From UBA5862 sp002408105 (GTDB lineage: Bacteria; Pseudomonadota; Gammaproteobacteria; Pseudomonadales; UBA5862): DNA of 14,753 bases. The position numbers and the translations under genes are program-made. Where the stretch lies: positions 1 to 14,753 of the forward strand of contig JAXHVB010000141.1 of assembly GCA_034189125.1 (NCBI GenBank). The letters run 5' to 3'. The first letter of the stretch is position 1, and each line of letters opens with the position of its first letter. Of the stretch, positions 1 to 7,239 are shown piece after piece. The notes under the pieces were generated by a model. That model searched no databases and was not told the origin of the DNA. It saw only the letters and a program-made list of their open reading frames with translations.

Positions 1-60
1 GTCGACGTGGTTTCTGACCAGGACGAAGTCGACGAGCTGCTCTCGAGCCTGGGATTCTGA
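1..60 (+). CDS. cheZ: CheZ, C-terminal end (5' partial)
   Basis: The first 60 bases read in frame as 19 residues and a TGA stop, ending in DQDEVDELLSSLGF. The C-terminus of CheZ, the phosphatase that dephosphorylates CheY-P, carries a conserved amphipathic helix of this kind that binds CheY (pattern D-x-V-D-x-L-L-x-x-L-G-F). The position immediately before cheA, with a 10-base gap, is the usual cheY-cheZ-cheA order in gammaproteobacteria with polar flagella. The rest of the gene lies upstream of the window. The call rests on a short but very characteristic peptide plus context. Confidence 0.87.
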   Translation, partial: VDVVSDQDEVDELLSSLGF

Positions 61-62
61 GG
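59..62 (+). promoter_or_regulatory. Ribosome binding site of cheA
   Basis: GAGG overlaps the cheZ stop codon and lies 8 bases before the cheA ATG at 71. It supports that start and suggests translational coupling between cheZ and cheA. Confidence 0.5.
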
Positions 63-70
63 CGCCGCCC

Positions 71-2338
71 ATGAGCTACGGTGATGACGAAATTCTCCAG
101 GACTTCTTGGTCGAGGCCGGAGAAATTCTCGAGCAGCTTTCCGAGCAGCTCGTCCAGCTTGAGGAGCGCCCTGACGATGCAGAGTTGCTGAACGCCATTT
201 TCCGTGGGTTTCACACTGTTAAGGGCGGGGCTGGGTTTCTGCAGATTGGCGCGATGGTCGATGCCTGTCACGTGACCGAAAACCTGTTCGACGTTTTGCG
301 CAAGGGTCAGCTGGAGGTGTCTCCAGAGCTTGTGGATGTAACGCTGCAAGCGCTGGATGCGGTCAACGGCATGTACGCCGCGCTGCAACATGGCGAAACA
401 GTAGACGCAGCGCCTGCAAGCCTGTTGCAACAAATTGAAGCCGCGGCCCAGGGGTCTGTGCCGATTGCGGCGGATCCCGAACCGGCGGCTCAGACACCAT
501 CCCAGGCAACCTCAAGCGCCGCTCCGGTGGCTCCGGTGGATGCCGCGGGCGGCTCTGGCGAGGAGATCAGCGACGCCGAGTTCGAAGCCCTGCTCGACGA
601 GCTCCATGGGTCTGGAAGGCACGTCGGGCAACCTGCGGCAGACAACACTTCCAATCTGTCGGCCGAAGCCGCAACTTCACGGGCCACAACAGGCGCCAAC
701 TCCGACGAGATCTCGGATGCAGAATTTGAAGCCCTGCTCGATGAGCTGCATGGCGCCGGACAGCACAGCGGACTCCCTGCATCGACAGATCCGAATCTGC
801 CTCAGTCCACTCCCACATTGGATCCACGAGCGGGCGAAGAAATCAGCGATGCCGAGTTCGAGGCTTTGCTCGATCAATTGCACGGCCAAGGCCAGCACGG
901 TGGGACCCCCGGGGGCGAGTCTGTCGGCGAGGGCGAGCGCATCCAGCAAGAGGCCTTTGGTGATCTGCTGCAAGACCTGACGGAAAAGCCCAGGACAGGC
1001 CCAAACCCAGCGCTTGGATCCGGACCTGAGGCCACGGCCGTGCAGCTGAGTGCCCCCAAGGCGCCTAGATCCGACGCTTCTGTGAAGTCCGCCAAGGCCG
1101 AAGAGCTGCCCTCTCCGCCGGCAACGAAAGCGGCGGCCAAACCAGCAGCGCGGGAGGGTGCCACCGCTGAGGCGACGGTTCGAGTCGATACGCAGCGGCT
1201 GGACGACATCATGAACATGGTCGGTGAACTGGTCTTGGTTCGAAACCGCTTGTTGCGGCTTGGTTCCAGCAACGCCAGCGAGGACCTGGCAAAGACCATC
1301 TCACACCTCGATGTGGTGACCGCTGATCTGCAGGCATCTGTCATGCAGACACGCATGCAGCCGATCAAGAAGGTCTTCGGACGATTCCCAAGGGTGGTTC
1401 GAGACTTGGCGAGGTCGCTGCAGAAAGAAGTGGCACTTGAGCTTGTTGGAGAGGAAACCGATCTCGATAAAAACCTCGTCGAAGCGCTGGCCGACCCCCT
1501 CATTCACCTGGTCCGAAATTCCGTGGACCACGGCATTGAGATGCCAGACGCCCGCGAGGCGGCCGGCAAGCCCCGCAAAGGCACGGTGGTGCTTGCCGCA
1601 GCGCAGGAAGGCGACCACATCACCCTGTCGATCACGGACGACGGACGGGGGATGGACCCCGAAAAGCTGAAAGACGTCGCGGTGAACCGGGGCGTCATGG
1701 AGCGCGACGCCGCGGACCGGCTCACCGACTCCGAATGCTTCGAACTCATCTTTGCCCCGGGGTTTTCCACCAAGCAGGAGGTGTCTGACGTTTCAGGTCG
1801 TGGCGTCGGCATGGATGTCGTCAAGACCAAGATCAGTCAACTGAATGGTGCGATTGTTATTCATTCCGAGCCAGGCCGGGGCACCCGAATCGAGATTCGC
1901 GTTCCTCTGACCCTGGCGATCATGCCCACCTTGATGGTGATGCTGGAAGAGCAGGCTTTTGCGCTACCGCTGGTCAACGTCAACGAGATTTTCGACCTTG
2001 ACCTCTCGCGCACCAACGTGGTCGATGGTCAGGAGGTCGTGGTGGTACGTGACCGGGCCTTGCCGCTTTTCTACCTAAAAGAGTGGTTGATCGCTTGCGG
2101 TCCTTCCGCTGCACAACGAGATCGGGGACATGTAGTGATCGTGAGCGTCGGGACACAGCGGGTCGGGTTTGTTGTCGATCAACTGCTCGGTCAGGAAGAG
2201 GTCGTGATCAAGCCCCTGGGGCGCATGTTGGCGGGTACGCCGGGGATGGCTGGAGCAACCATAACCGGTGATGGAAAAATCGCGCTCATTCTGGATGTGC
2301 CAAGCATGTTGAAGCGCTACGCACGGCGTCGAGCCTAG
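71..2338 (+). CDS. cheA: Chemotaxis histidine kinase CheA
   Basis: CheA autophosphorylates on a histidine in response to chemoreceptor state and passes the phosphate to CheY and CheB. The 755-residue product shows an HPt (P1) domain at about 1-105 with phosphorylated His48 in FRGFHTVKGGAGFL. The P3 dimerisation helices lie at about 370-435, beginning RVDTQRLDDIMNMVGEL. The P4 ATPase domain has an N box around HLVRNSVDH (479-487), G1 at DDGRGMD (523-529), an F box at FAPGFST (561-567) and G2 at GRGVGM (576-581). A CheW-like P5 domain runs from about 613 to the end. All catalytic motifs are intact. No recognisable globular P2 (CheY/CheB-binding) domain is present. In its place, residues 107-365 are low-complexity linker with three near-identical repeats, annotated separately. 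The gene follows cheZ and leads into cheB. Confidence 0.97.
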   Translation: MSYGDDEILQDFLVEAGEILEQLSEQLVQLEERPDDAELLNAIFRGFHTVKGGAGFLQIGAMVDACHVTENLFDVLRKGQLEVSPELVDVTLQALDAVNGMYAALQHGETVDAAPASLLQQIEAAAQGSVPIAADPEPAAQTPSQATSSAAPVAPVDAAGGSGEEISDAEFEALLDELHGSGRHVGQPAADNTSNLSAEAATSRATTGANSDEISDAEFEALLDELHGAGQHSGLPASTDPNLPQSTPTLDPRAGEEISDAEFEALLDQLHGQGQHGGTPGGESVGEGERIQQEAFGDLLQDLTEKPRTGPNPALGSGPEATAVQLSAPKAPRSDASVKSAKAEELPSPPATKAAAKPAAREGATAEATVRVDTQRLDDIMNMVGELVLVRNRLLRLGSSNASEDLAKTISHLDVVTADLQASVMQTRMQPIKKVFGRFPRVVRDLARSLQKEVALELVGEETDLDKNLVEALADPLIHLVRNSVDHGIEMPDAREAAGKPRKGTVVLAAAQEGDHITLSITDDGRGMDPEKLKDVAVNRGVMERDAADRLTDSECFELIFAPGFSTKQEVSDVSGRGVGMDVVKTKISQLNGAIVIHSEPGRGTRIEIRVPLTLAIMPTLMVMLEEQAFALPLVNVNEIFDLDLSRTNVVDGQEVVVVRDRALPLFYLKEWLIACGPSAAQRDRGHVVIVSVGTQRVGFVVDQLLGQEEVVIKPLGRMLAGTPGMAGATITGDGKIALILDVPSMLKRYARRRA
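563..634 (+). repeat. CheA linker repeat, copy 1
   Basis: This encodes CheA residues 165-188: EISDAEFEALLDELHG followed by a tail matching x-G-[RQ]-H-x-G-x-P. The 16-residue core is identical in protein to copy 2, although 8 of its 16 codons use different synonymous codons. The repeats are therefore old and appear conserved for their peptide sequence. The core resembles the CheY-binding peptide at the N-terminus of FliM (S-x-x-E-I-D-A-L-L). Confidence 0.9.
707..778 (+). repeat. CheA linker repeat, copy 2
   Basis: This encodes CheA residues 213-236, with the same core as copy 1 and the tail AGQHSGLP. It starts 48 residues after copy 1. The segment between the copies is Ser/Thr/Ala-rich and not conserved, so the peptide rather than the whole linker is what recurs. 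Confidence 0.9.
839..910 (+). repeat. CheA linker repeat, copy 3
   Basis: This encodes CheA residues 257-280, starting 44 residues after copy 2. The core differs by one residue (Gln for Glu at position 13) and the tail is QGQHGGTP. A more degenerate fourth copy may follow at residues 291-306 (IQQEAFGDLLQDLTEK, bases 941-988). It keeps the hydrophobic spacing F-x-x-L-L-x-x-L but not the tail. Confidence 0.88.
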
Positions 2339-2354
2339 TCGTCTCGGCCAGTCC

Positions 2355-2360
2355 GAGGAG
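2355..2360 (+). promoter_or_regulatory. Ribosome binding site of cheB
   Basis: GAGGAG lies 6 bases before the ATG at 2367 in the 28-base cheA-cheB gap. It fixes the cheB start and is one of the strongest Shine-Dalgarno sites in the window. Confidence 0.7.
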
Positions 2361-2366
2361 CTACTG

Positions 2367-3392
2367 ATGACAGTGCGGGTATTGGTGGTCGACGACTCGC
2401 CTTTTTTCCGGCGTCAGCTGTGCAGCTCACTCGCTCAGAACCCCGGCATTGAAGTGGTCGGCACGGCTGAAGATGGGCGTCAGGCGGTTGAAAAAACTTT
2501 GGCGCTGCGTCCTGACCTGATCACCATGGACTATGCCATGCCGGTGATGGATGGAATCCATGCCGTGCGCAAGATCATGGGGCTGCGGCCAACTCCCATT
2601 TTGATGTTTTCCGCCCTGACCTTCGAAGGTGCACAGGCGACGCTTGATTCCCTCGAAGCGGGGGCGCTGGATTTTCTGCCGAAGAACAAAGACGCCCTGC
2701 GAGGCGCTCCTGGCCAGCGCAACCCCTTGCATGAGCGGGTACTGGCCTTGGGGCGTGCCCTGCCTCAGGCGAACCATCGACTGCGCAAAGTCGTGCCGTC
2801 CACGCGATCTGACGCACAGACAACGCGCAGCCAGCCCCCTCAACTGATCGCGATCGGCGCTTCGACCGGGGGGCCGGTGGCAGTTCAAACGCTGTTGCGC
2901 GCGTTGCCAGCCCGGTTTCCAGTCCCCATTGCGGTTGCGGTGCACATGCCCCATGCGTTCACTGGAACTTACGCGCAACGCCTTGATCGAGACTGTGCCC
3001 TTCAAGTGAAGGAAGCCCAAGACGGTGACCGACTGGAGCCAGGGTCGGTGTTGATTGCGCCAGGGGCCCACCAGATGCGCATCGAACGGGGACGGGTGAG
3101 GATCTCGGCCGACAAGGCGGCTCAGCTCTATGCGCCAAGTGTCGATGAACTCTTTACCACGGCGGCGGCTGCGTATTCTTCCAGGGTGCTGGGCATCGTT
3201 CTGACTGGGATGGGTCAGGATGGAGCCCGCGGGGCAGCGACGCTGCGCTCGGCACACGCCCGCGTCTGGGCGCAGGATGAGGCCTCGAGTGTCATCTTTG
3301 GTATGCCGGCAGCGGTTGCGCGCGCAGGCCTCGCTGACGCCGTGTTGGGCCTCGGGGAACTTGGACCCAGCCTGATCGAGGTGTCGCGCTGA
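2367..3392 (+). CDS. cheB: Chemoreceptor glutamate methylesterase/deamidase CheB
   Basis: CheB removes methyl groups from receptor glutamates and deamidates glutamines, giving adaptation opposite to CheR; phosphorylation by CheA activates it. The 341-residue protein has an N-terminal receiver domain (about 1-125) with acidic Asp9/Asp10, phosphoacceptor Asp55 in TMDYAMPVMDG, Ser82 and Lys106. A linker of about 30 residues leads to a C-terminal methylesterase domain (about 157-338). That domain has the catalytic triad Ser166 (GASTGGP), His193 (AVHMPHAF) and Asp285 (GMGQDGA). The domain layout and length are normal for the family. Its TGA overlaps the motC ATG by one base. No cheR is present in the window. 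Confidence 0.97.
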   Translation: MTVRVLVVDDSPFFRRQLCSSLAQNPGIEVVGTAEDGRQAVEKTLALRPDLITMDYAMPVMDGIHAVRKIMGLRPTPILMFSALTFEGAQATLDSLEAGALDFLPKNKDALRGAPGQRNPLHERVLALGRALPQANHRLRKVVPSTRSDAQTTRSQPPQLIAIGASTGGPVAVQTLLRALPARFPVPIAVAVHMPHAFTGTYAQRLDRDCALQVKEAQDGDRLEPGSVLIAPGAHQMRIERGRVRISADKAAQLYAPSVDELFTTAAAAYSSRVLGIVLTGMGQDGARGAATLRSAHARVWAQDEASSVIFGMPAAVARAGLADAVLGLGELGPSLIEVSR

Positions 3393-4135
3393 TGGATTGG
3401 CTGACGCTGTTCGGCATTTTATTGGCAGCGGTGGCCATACTCCTTGGCAACCACCTGGAAGGTGGCCACATGCAGGCTTTGCTGAATTTTCCGGCAATGC
3501 TCATTGTGGTTGGCGGTTCAACCGGTGCGGTGATGGTCCAAACACCTTTCCCCACCATGCGCAGGGCACTTCGAATCGCGGTCTGGGCCGCCCTTCCGCC
3601 GGCCATTGACCTGCGTGGCGGAATCGACCGCTTGCTGGCATGGAGCACCACTTCACGCAAAGAGGGCCTGCTCGGCCTTGAAGGGATTGCCGAAGTCGAG
3701 ACCGATGCATTCGCGCAAAAGGGTCTACGTTTGCTGGTGGATGGCGCCGAACCGCAAACCATCCGGGATGTTCTGGAACTCGACCTGGATCAGAAAGAAG
3801 CGCGCGACCTTGGGGCTGCGAAGGTGTTCGAAAGCATGGGTGGGTACAGCCCAACGATCGGCATCATCGGAGCCGTCTTGGGGCTGATTCATGTGATGGG
3901 CAATCTGGCGGACCCGAGCTCGCTTGGTGGTGGCATCGCAGTTGCTTTTGTGGCCACGATCTACGGGGTTGGTGTTGCCAACCTGTTGTTGCTGCCGATC
4001 GCCAACAAGCTCAAGCAGATTGTCCACCTGCGCAGTCGGTACTGCGCCCTCATCATTGATGGCCTGGTTGCCATCTCGGAAGGGGAGAATCCGCGGTCGA
4101 TCGAGCTCAAGTTGAGCGGATACCTCGAGAGGTAG
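3392..4135 (+). CDS. motC: Flagellar stator subunit MotC (MotA/PomA family)
   Basis: This is the channel-forming subunit of a flagellar stator; it sits in the inner membrane with MotD and couples ion flow to rotor torque. The 247 residues match the usual MotC length. Hydrophobic segments at about 3-20, 33-50, 152-172 and 181-203 give the four-helix topology, with a cytoplasmic loop between helices 2 and 3. That loop carries the charged motif SRKEGLLGLEG (88-98), which contacts FliG in this family. Pro154 in SPTIGIIGAVLG and Pro202 in LLLLPIANK match the conserved channel prolines. The start codon overlaps the cheB stop, so translation is probably coupled. Location inside the che operon beside an OmpA-domain partner favours MotC over the separately encoded MotA. 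Confidence 0.93.
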   Translation: MDWLTLFGILLAAVAILLGNHLEGGHMQALLNFPAMLIVVGGSTGAVMVQTPFPTMRRALRIAVWAALPPAIDLRGGIDRLLAWSTTSRKEGLLGLEGIAEVETDAFAQKGLRLLVDGAEPQTIRDVLELDLDQKEARDLGAAKVFESMGGYSPTIGIIGAVLGLIHVMGNLADPSSLGGGIAVAFVATIYGVGVANLLLLPIANKLKQIVHLRSRYCALIIDGLVAISEGENPRSIELKLSGYLER

Positions 4136-4142
4136 TACCGGC

Positions 4143-5108
4143 ATGGGGCGTCGCAGACCGGAGCCGGAATCAGAGAACCACGAGCGCTGGCTGGTCTCAT
4201 ACGCAGACTTCATTACCCTGTTGTTTGCGTTTTTCGTGGTCATGTACGCCATCTCCTCGGTCAACGAGGGGAAGTACCGGGTGCTCAGTGAAACCCTGTC
4301 CCACACCTTCAAGTCTGCGGTTCATCACGACCTGCAGCCCGAGGGCATCGGTTACCCCCAGCAGCCCGACGTGGCGGTTGCGCCGCCGGTGGCAGTGCCC
4401 CGGGCAGCAGGCAGTGCGGTGCCCGGAGCGTTTGAGAGCCAACCCGGTTCGGCGCACCTGCAACAGGTCCGCCAGCAGTTGGAAGCCGCCTTCGGTGACC
4501 TCATGGCCGATGGACAATTGAACCTGGCGGTGGGTGACAGCTGGCTCGAGATCGAACTCAACAACAATCTGCTGTTCGCTTCCGGAGATGCCGAGCCACG
4601 GCTTGGCTCCTTGCCGTTTTTGCGCCAACTGGCACAGATTTTGGAGAAACACCCCAACACCATCCGGGTAGAGGGGTTTACCGACAATGTACCCATCAAT
4701 ACGGCCAAATTTCCGTCGAATTGGGAGCTTTCCGCGAGCCGTGCGGCCGCTGTCGTCAATTTTTTGTCGATGTATGGGGTTGCACCGCAGCGCATGGCGG
4801 CGGTTGGCTACGGTGAGCACCAACCCATCATGAGCAACGACACGGACGCAGGACGCCAGCGCAACCGCCGCGTGGTTCTCGTGGTTTCTGCAGCCAGTGA
4901 GCTGCGCCATCCCGTGGGTGGTGCGCAGGATCCAAGCCTTGAGCCCACCGTTCGTGCCGCCAACGCGGTGCTCGACTCTTTGCAAGCGCAGCGGGACATC
5001 CCGGGTCCTGGGGCAAGAGCGCCGAGCATCCAGCGCGTTCCCCTGGAGGGTGGCGGCTTGCTGTTCACCCGCGATCCCGAGCCCGCGCGCGCATCTGCTG
5101 GCCGGTAG
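4143..5108 (+). CDS. motD: Flagellar stator subunit MotD (MotB family, OmpA-like)
   Basis: This is the peptidoglycan-anchoring partner of MotC. The 321-residue protein has a short basic cytoplasmic N-terminus and one transmembrane helix at about 19-38. The ion-binding aspartate is Asp22 in VSYADFITLLFAFF. A plug and linker region (about 40-135, Pro/Ala-rich from about 70) follows, then an OmpA-like peptidoglycan-binding domain (about 138-249). That domain includes VEGFTDNVPI, NWELSASRA and the GRQRNRRVVL motif. A tail of about 70 residues rich in Pro, Ala and Arg follows and has no family match I recognise. GAGAGG at 4127-4132 precedes the ATG by 10 bases. The residues look more like a proton-type than a sodium-type stator, but that is inference. 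Confidence 0.93.
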   Translation: MGRRRPEPESENHERWLVSYADFITLLFAFFVVMYAISSVNEGKYRVLSETLSHTFKSAVHHDLQPEGIGYPQQPDVAVAPPVAVPRAAGSAVPGAFESQPGSAHLQQVRQQLEAAFGDLMADGQLNLAVGDSWLEIELNNNLLFASGDAEPRLGSLPFLRQLAQILEKHPNTIRVEGFTDNVPINTAKFPSNWELSASRAAAVVNFLSMYGVAPQRMAAVGYGEHQPIMSNDTDAGRQRNRRVVLVVSAASELRHPVGGAQDPSLEPTVRAANAVLDSLQAQRDIPGPGARAPSIQRVPLEGGGLLFTRDPEPARASAGR

Positions 5109-5118
5109 CCGCGTCGTC

Positions 5119-5895
5119 ATGCGGGTTTGGACCATCGCCAACCAGAAAGGGGGGGTGGGTAAAACCACCACTGCGGTCAGCCTGGCCGGGACCCTTGCAA
5201 GACAGGGCCAGCGGGTGTTGCTGGTGGACCTGGATGCCCAGGCATCGCTCACCAGCTATTTCAAGCTGGATCCGGAGCGTCTGGCGGCCACCAGCTACCA
5301 CCTGTTCCCGGTCTCCGGTGGCGAATTGGCTGTGGACTCGGTGCTGCAGGACCTGCCGGTCGAAGGCGCGAAGCTGATCCCTGCTTCAACTGCTCTGGCA
5401 ACGGTTGAGCGGCAAATGGTGGGGCGCGAGGGCATGGGGTTGGTGGTCAAACGCATGGTGTCGGCCCTGAGCGGCCAGTTCGACCAGGTGTTGATCGACA
5501 GCCCACCGAGCCTGGGCGTGCTGCTGATCAACGCCATTGCTGCTGCGGATCGAGTCATTATTCCTGTGCAGACGGAGTTTCTGGCTATCAAAGGCTTGGA
5601 GCGCACACTGCGGACGCTGTCCATGGTGGCCCGCAGCCGGCCGACTCCCTTGGCCTATACGGTGGTACCCACCATGTTTGACCGGCGCACCCAAGCGTCC
5701 AAGCGGGCCCTGCAGACCCTCAGGATCGAGTATGCCGACCACCTGTGGCCGGCTGTCATCCCCGTTGATACCCGTTTGCGAGATGCCAGTGCACGGGGTG
5801 TGTCGATTGCACAACTTGAGCCGTCGAGTCGGGCGGGACGGGCCTATGAGGCCCTGGTCCGATACCTGGATACCCACACCCAGGCTGCGGCTTGA
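5119..5895 (+). CDS. parC: ParA-family ATPase of the chemotaxis operon (ParC-like)
   Basis: This is a MinD/ParA-type ATPase of 258 residues. In Vibrio, the homologue ParC in the same operon position recruits chemotaxis arrays to the cell pole and ensures their inheritance. The deviant Walker A motif QKGGVGKTT has signature Lys10 and Lys15. Walker A' is VLLVDLDAQ (Asp37/Asp39), and Walker B is VLIDSPPS (Asp127). The frame is open upstream to 4897 inside motD. I chose the ATG at 5119 because the Walker A motif normally starts within about 10 residues of the N-terminus and because this leaves a 10-base gap after motD. The Shine-Dalgarno is weak, so translation is probably coupled to motD. No parB partner or parS-like site is visible, so this is not a chromosome or plasmid partition locus. 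Confidence 0.92.
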   Translation: MRVWTIANQKGGVGKTTTAVSLAGTLARQGQRVLLVDLDAQASLTSYFKLDPERLAATSYHLFPVSGGELAVDSVLQDLPVEGAKLIPASTALATVERQMVGREGMGLVVKRMVSALSGQFDQVLIDSPPSLGVLLINAIAAADRVIIPVQTEFLAIKGLERTLRTLSMVARSRPTPLAYTVVPTMFDRRTQASKRALQTLRIEYADHLWPAVIPVDTRLRDASARGVSIAQLEPSSRAGRAYEALVRYLDTHTQAAA

Positions 5896-6722
5896 TGCTG
5901 GTGGAAAATTTCGTGTTGCGCGCCCTGTCTGAAGCCCCGATCCGCCAAACCACAGTGGTGGGTCAATCTGTGGTGAACGAATCCGATCGGCTGCTCAGCG
6001 AATACCTGGATCATTTGCTGCTGGGGGCTCTGGTTGGCGCGGTAGACACCGGCCGGTGCACTGAGGCTTCTCCGGCCATTGAGGTTGCAGGCGTACCTGC
6101 GACGCCTGGGGAAGCACCCAACCGGGTCGAGGCACTCGCTCGGGTCCAAGCCATCGAATCGGTGTCGATCGCCGTGTCCGGGACACGCTGGGTCGTGCCT
6201 TTGATCGATTTGGCCAGCATTCAGCCGGCGCCAGTGGCCCTTCACCGGTTGCCTGGACAACCGACTTGGATTCAGGGGCTGGTCGAACATGCGGACGGAC
6301 CGCGAAGGCTGGCCAGCCTGACCCATTTTTTTCAGGCCGCTGGCGTGCTGCATGGAACGGCTGAACCGAGTGGCCCAGCGCTCATGATGCAGCTGTCTGG
6401 AGGTGCTTGGGCGCTTGGAGTCGAAGCGGTCGTTGGCCGCCTGCAAATCGTTCACGGGGCTGTGCGCTGGCGCCGTTCCATGCGCCGCATGCCCTGGCTG
6501 TCTGGAGTGCTGCATGAACACAGCGCCCTTGTGATGGATGCGTTGGGGATGATTGCGGCCTTCGAAGCCCGATTGGCCTTGGAGTGTGAGCGCCCCGGCT
6601 GGCGGGGTGGAGGAGATGCACTATATTTCAGTCATGGAATTGATCCCGGCGTCCAAGGCCGCCGATCCGACCACCAGGCGAGGAAAGTCGATGACTGCGG
6701 GTGTAGCAAAAAGCGCCGATGA
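5895..6722 (+). CDS. parP: CheW-domain protein, ParP-like array anchor
   Basis: In Vibrio, ParP couples the ParC ATPase to CheA and keeps the kinase in polar arrays. The 275-residue product has an N-terminal segment with LLSEYLDHLLL (about 34-44), a short helix often seen in this family. A variable linker (about 50-90) and a divergent CheW-like domain (about 92-225) follow. The domain begins IESVSIAVSGTRWVVPL and ends around HSALVMDALGMIAAF. The ATG overlaps the parC TGA by one base; a TTG codon directly before it is a less likely start. The final residues, about 230-275, are Arg/Lys-rich, look unlike a CheW fold, and run 32 bases into cheW. They may be a genuine tail or reflect an upstream sequence error. 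The family call is firm; the ParP name is by context. Confidence 0.82.
   Translation: MLVENFVLRALSEAPIRQTTVVGQSVVNESDRLLSEYLDHLLLGALVGAVDTGRCTEASPAIEVAGVPATPGEAPNRVEALARVQAIESVSIAVSGTRWVVPLIDLASIQPAPVALHRLPGQPTWIQGLVEHADGPRRLASLTHFFQAAGVLHGTAEPSGPALMMQLSGGAWALGVEAVVGRLQIVHGAVRWRRSMRRMPWLSGVLHEHSALVMDALGMIAAFEARLALECERPGWRGGGDALYFSHGIDPGVQGRRSDHQARKVDDCGCSKKRR
6680..6684 (+). promoter_or_regulatory. Ribosome binding site deciding the cheW start
   Basis: GAGGA lies 6 bases before the ATG at 6691. Upstream in-frame ATGs at 6553, 6616 and 6634 are less suitable. The GGAGG at 6609-6613 is only 2 bases from 6616 and about 20 bases from 6634. Starting at 6691 gives the 159 residues typical of Pseudomonas-type CheW. 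Confidence 0.6.
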
Positions 6723-7170
6723 CCCCATTTTGCAGTGGGTGAGCTTCAAGCTCGACGGCGAGACCTATGGCGTCAATGTGATGCAGGTGCGTGAAGTGCT
6801 TCGGTACACCGAAATCGCACCGGTTCCCGGCGCCCCCACGTACGTGCTTGGCATCATCAACTTGCGCGGCAATGTGGTGACCGTGATCGATACGCGGCAG
6901 CGGTTTGGCCTGGATCTCCATGAGATCACCGACCACACCCGCATCGTGATCATTGAATCCGATCAGCACGTGGTGGGCATTCTGGTCGACAGCGTCGCCG
7001 AGGTGGTGTACCTGCGCCAGTCCGAAGTCGAGACCGCACCGAGCGTCGGCAATGACGAAAGCGCAAAATTCATTCAAGGCGTGTGTAAGAAGGGCGAGGA
7101 GCTGTTGATTCTGATCGACCTCGGCAACTTGTTAAGCACCGAAGAATGGCAGGAAATTGAAGACCTGTAG
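6691..7170 (+). CDS. cheW: Chemotaxis coupling protein CheW
   Basis: CheW bridges chemoreceptors and the CheA P5 domain in the cytoplasmic signalling array. The 159-residue product is a single CheW domain. It opens with ILQWVSFKLDGETYGVNV, followed by VREVLRYTEIAPVPGAP, the receptor-contact loop GIINLRGNVVTVID (54-67), and the C-terminal strand KKGEELLILIDLGNLL. Length and motifs are normal. The gene begins inside the last 32 bases of the ParP-like reading frame, in a different frame. It is the last canonical chemotaxis gene of the operon. A 69-base gap without a recognisable terminator follows. Confidence 0.96.
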   Translation: MTAGVAKSADDPILQWVSFKLDGETYGVNVMQVREVLRYTEIAPVPGAPTYVLGIINLRGNVVTVIDTRQRFGLDLHEITDHTRIVIIESDQHVVGILVDSVAEVVYLRQSEVETAPSVGNDESAKFIQGVCKKGEELLILIDLGNLLSTEEWQEIEDL

Positions 7171-7239
7171 GCCGCGAGTGCCACTTCTTGATCGGAGCTG
7201 GGCGCGGTCTGGAAACAGCGAGCTGGAGAGCAGACCACA

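Noticed and set aside
2427..3497. A 356-codon - strand open frame opposite cheB
   Set aside because: CheB on the + strand has every catalytic residue; the reverse frame has an unnatural composition rich in His, Arg and Pro and no recognisable domain.
4897..5118. N-terminal extension of the ParC-like ATPase
   Set aside because: The upstream 74 codons overlap motD and are Cys/Arg/Pro-rich; ParA proteins begin just before the Walker A motif, as they do from 5119.
4197..5252. A 351-codon - strand open frame opposite motD and parC
   Set aside because: It is a shadow of two clearly identified genes and has no motif, and its start lies inside the Walker A region of parC.
5119..5895. Reading the ParA-type gene as a chromosome or plasmid partition locus
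   Set aside because: There is no ParB gene or parS-like site, and the position between motD and a CheW-domain gene is the known chemotaxis ParC context.
6622..6627. TATATT as an internal promoter for cheW
   Set aside because: No -35 match lies at the right distance (CTGGCG at 6599-6604) and the genes are tightly packed as an operon; kept only as a comment on the ParP tail.
7171..7239. The cheW to DUF2802 gap as a terminator or small RNA
   Set aside because: No stable stem followed by a T-run was seen; only a short direct repeat (GAGCTGG twice) is present, which is expected by chance.
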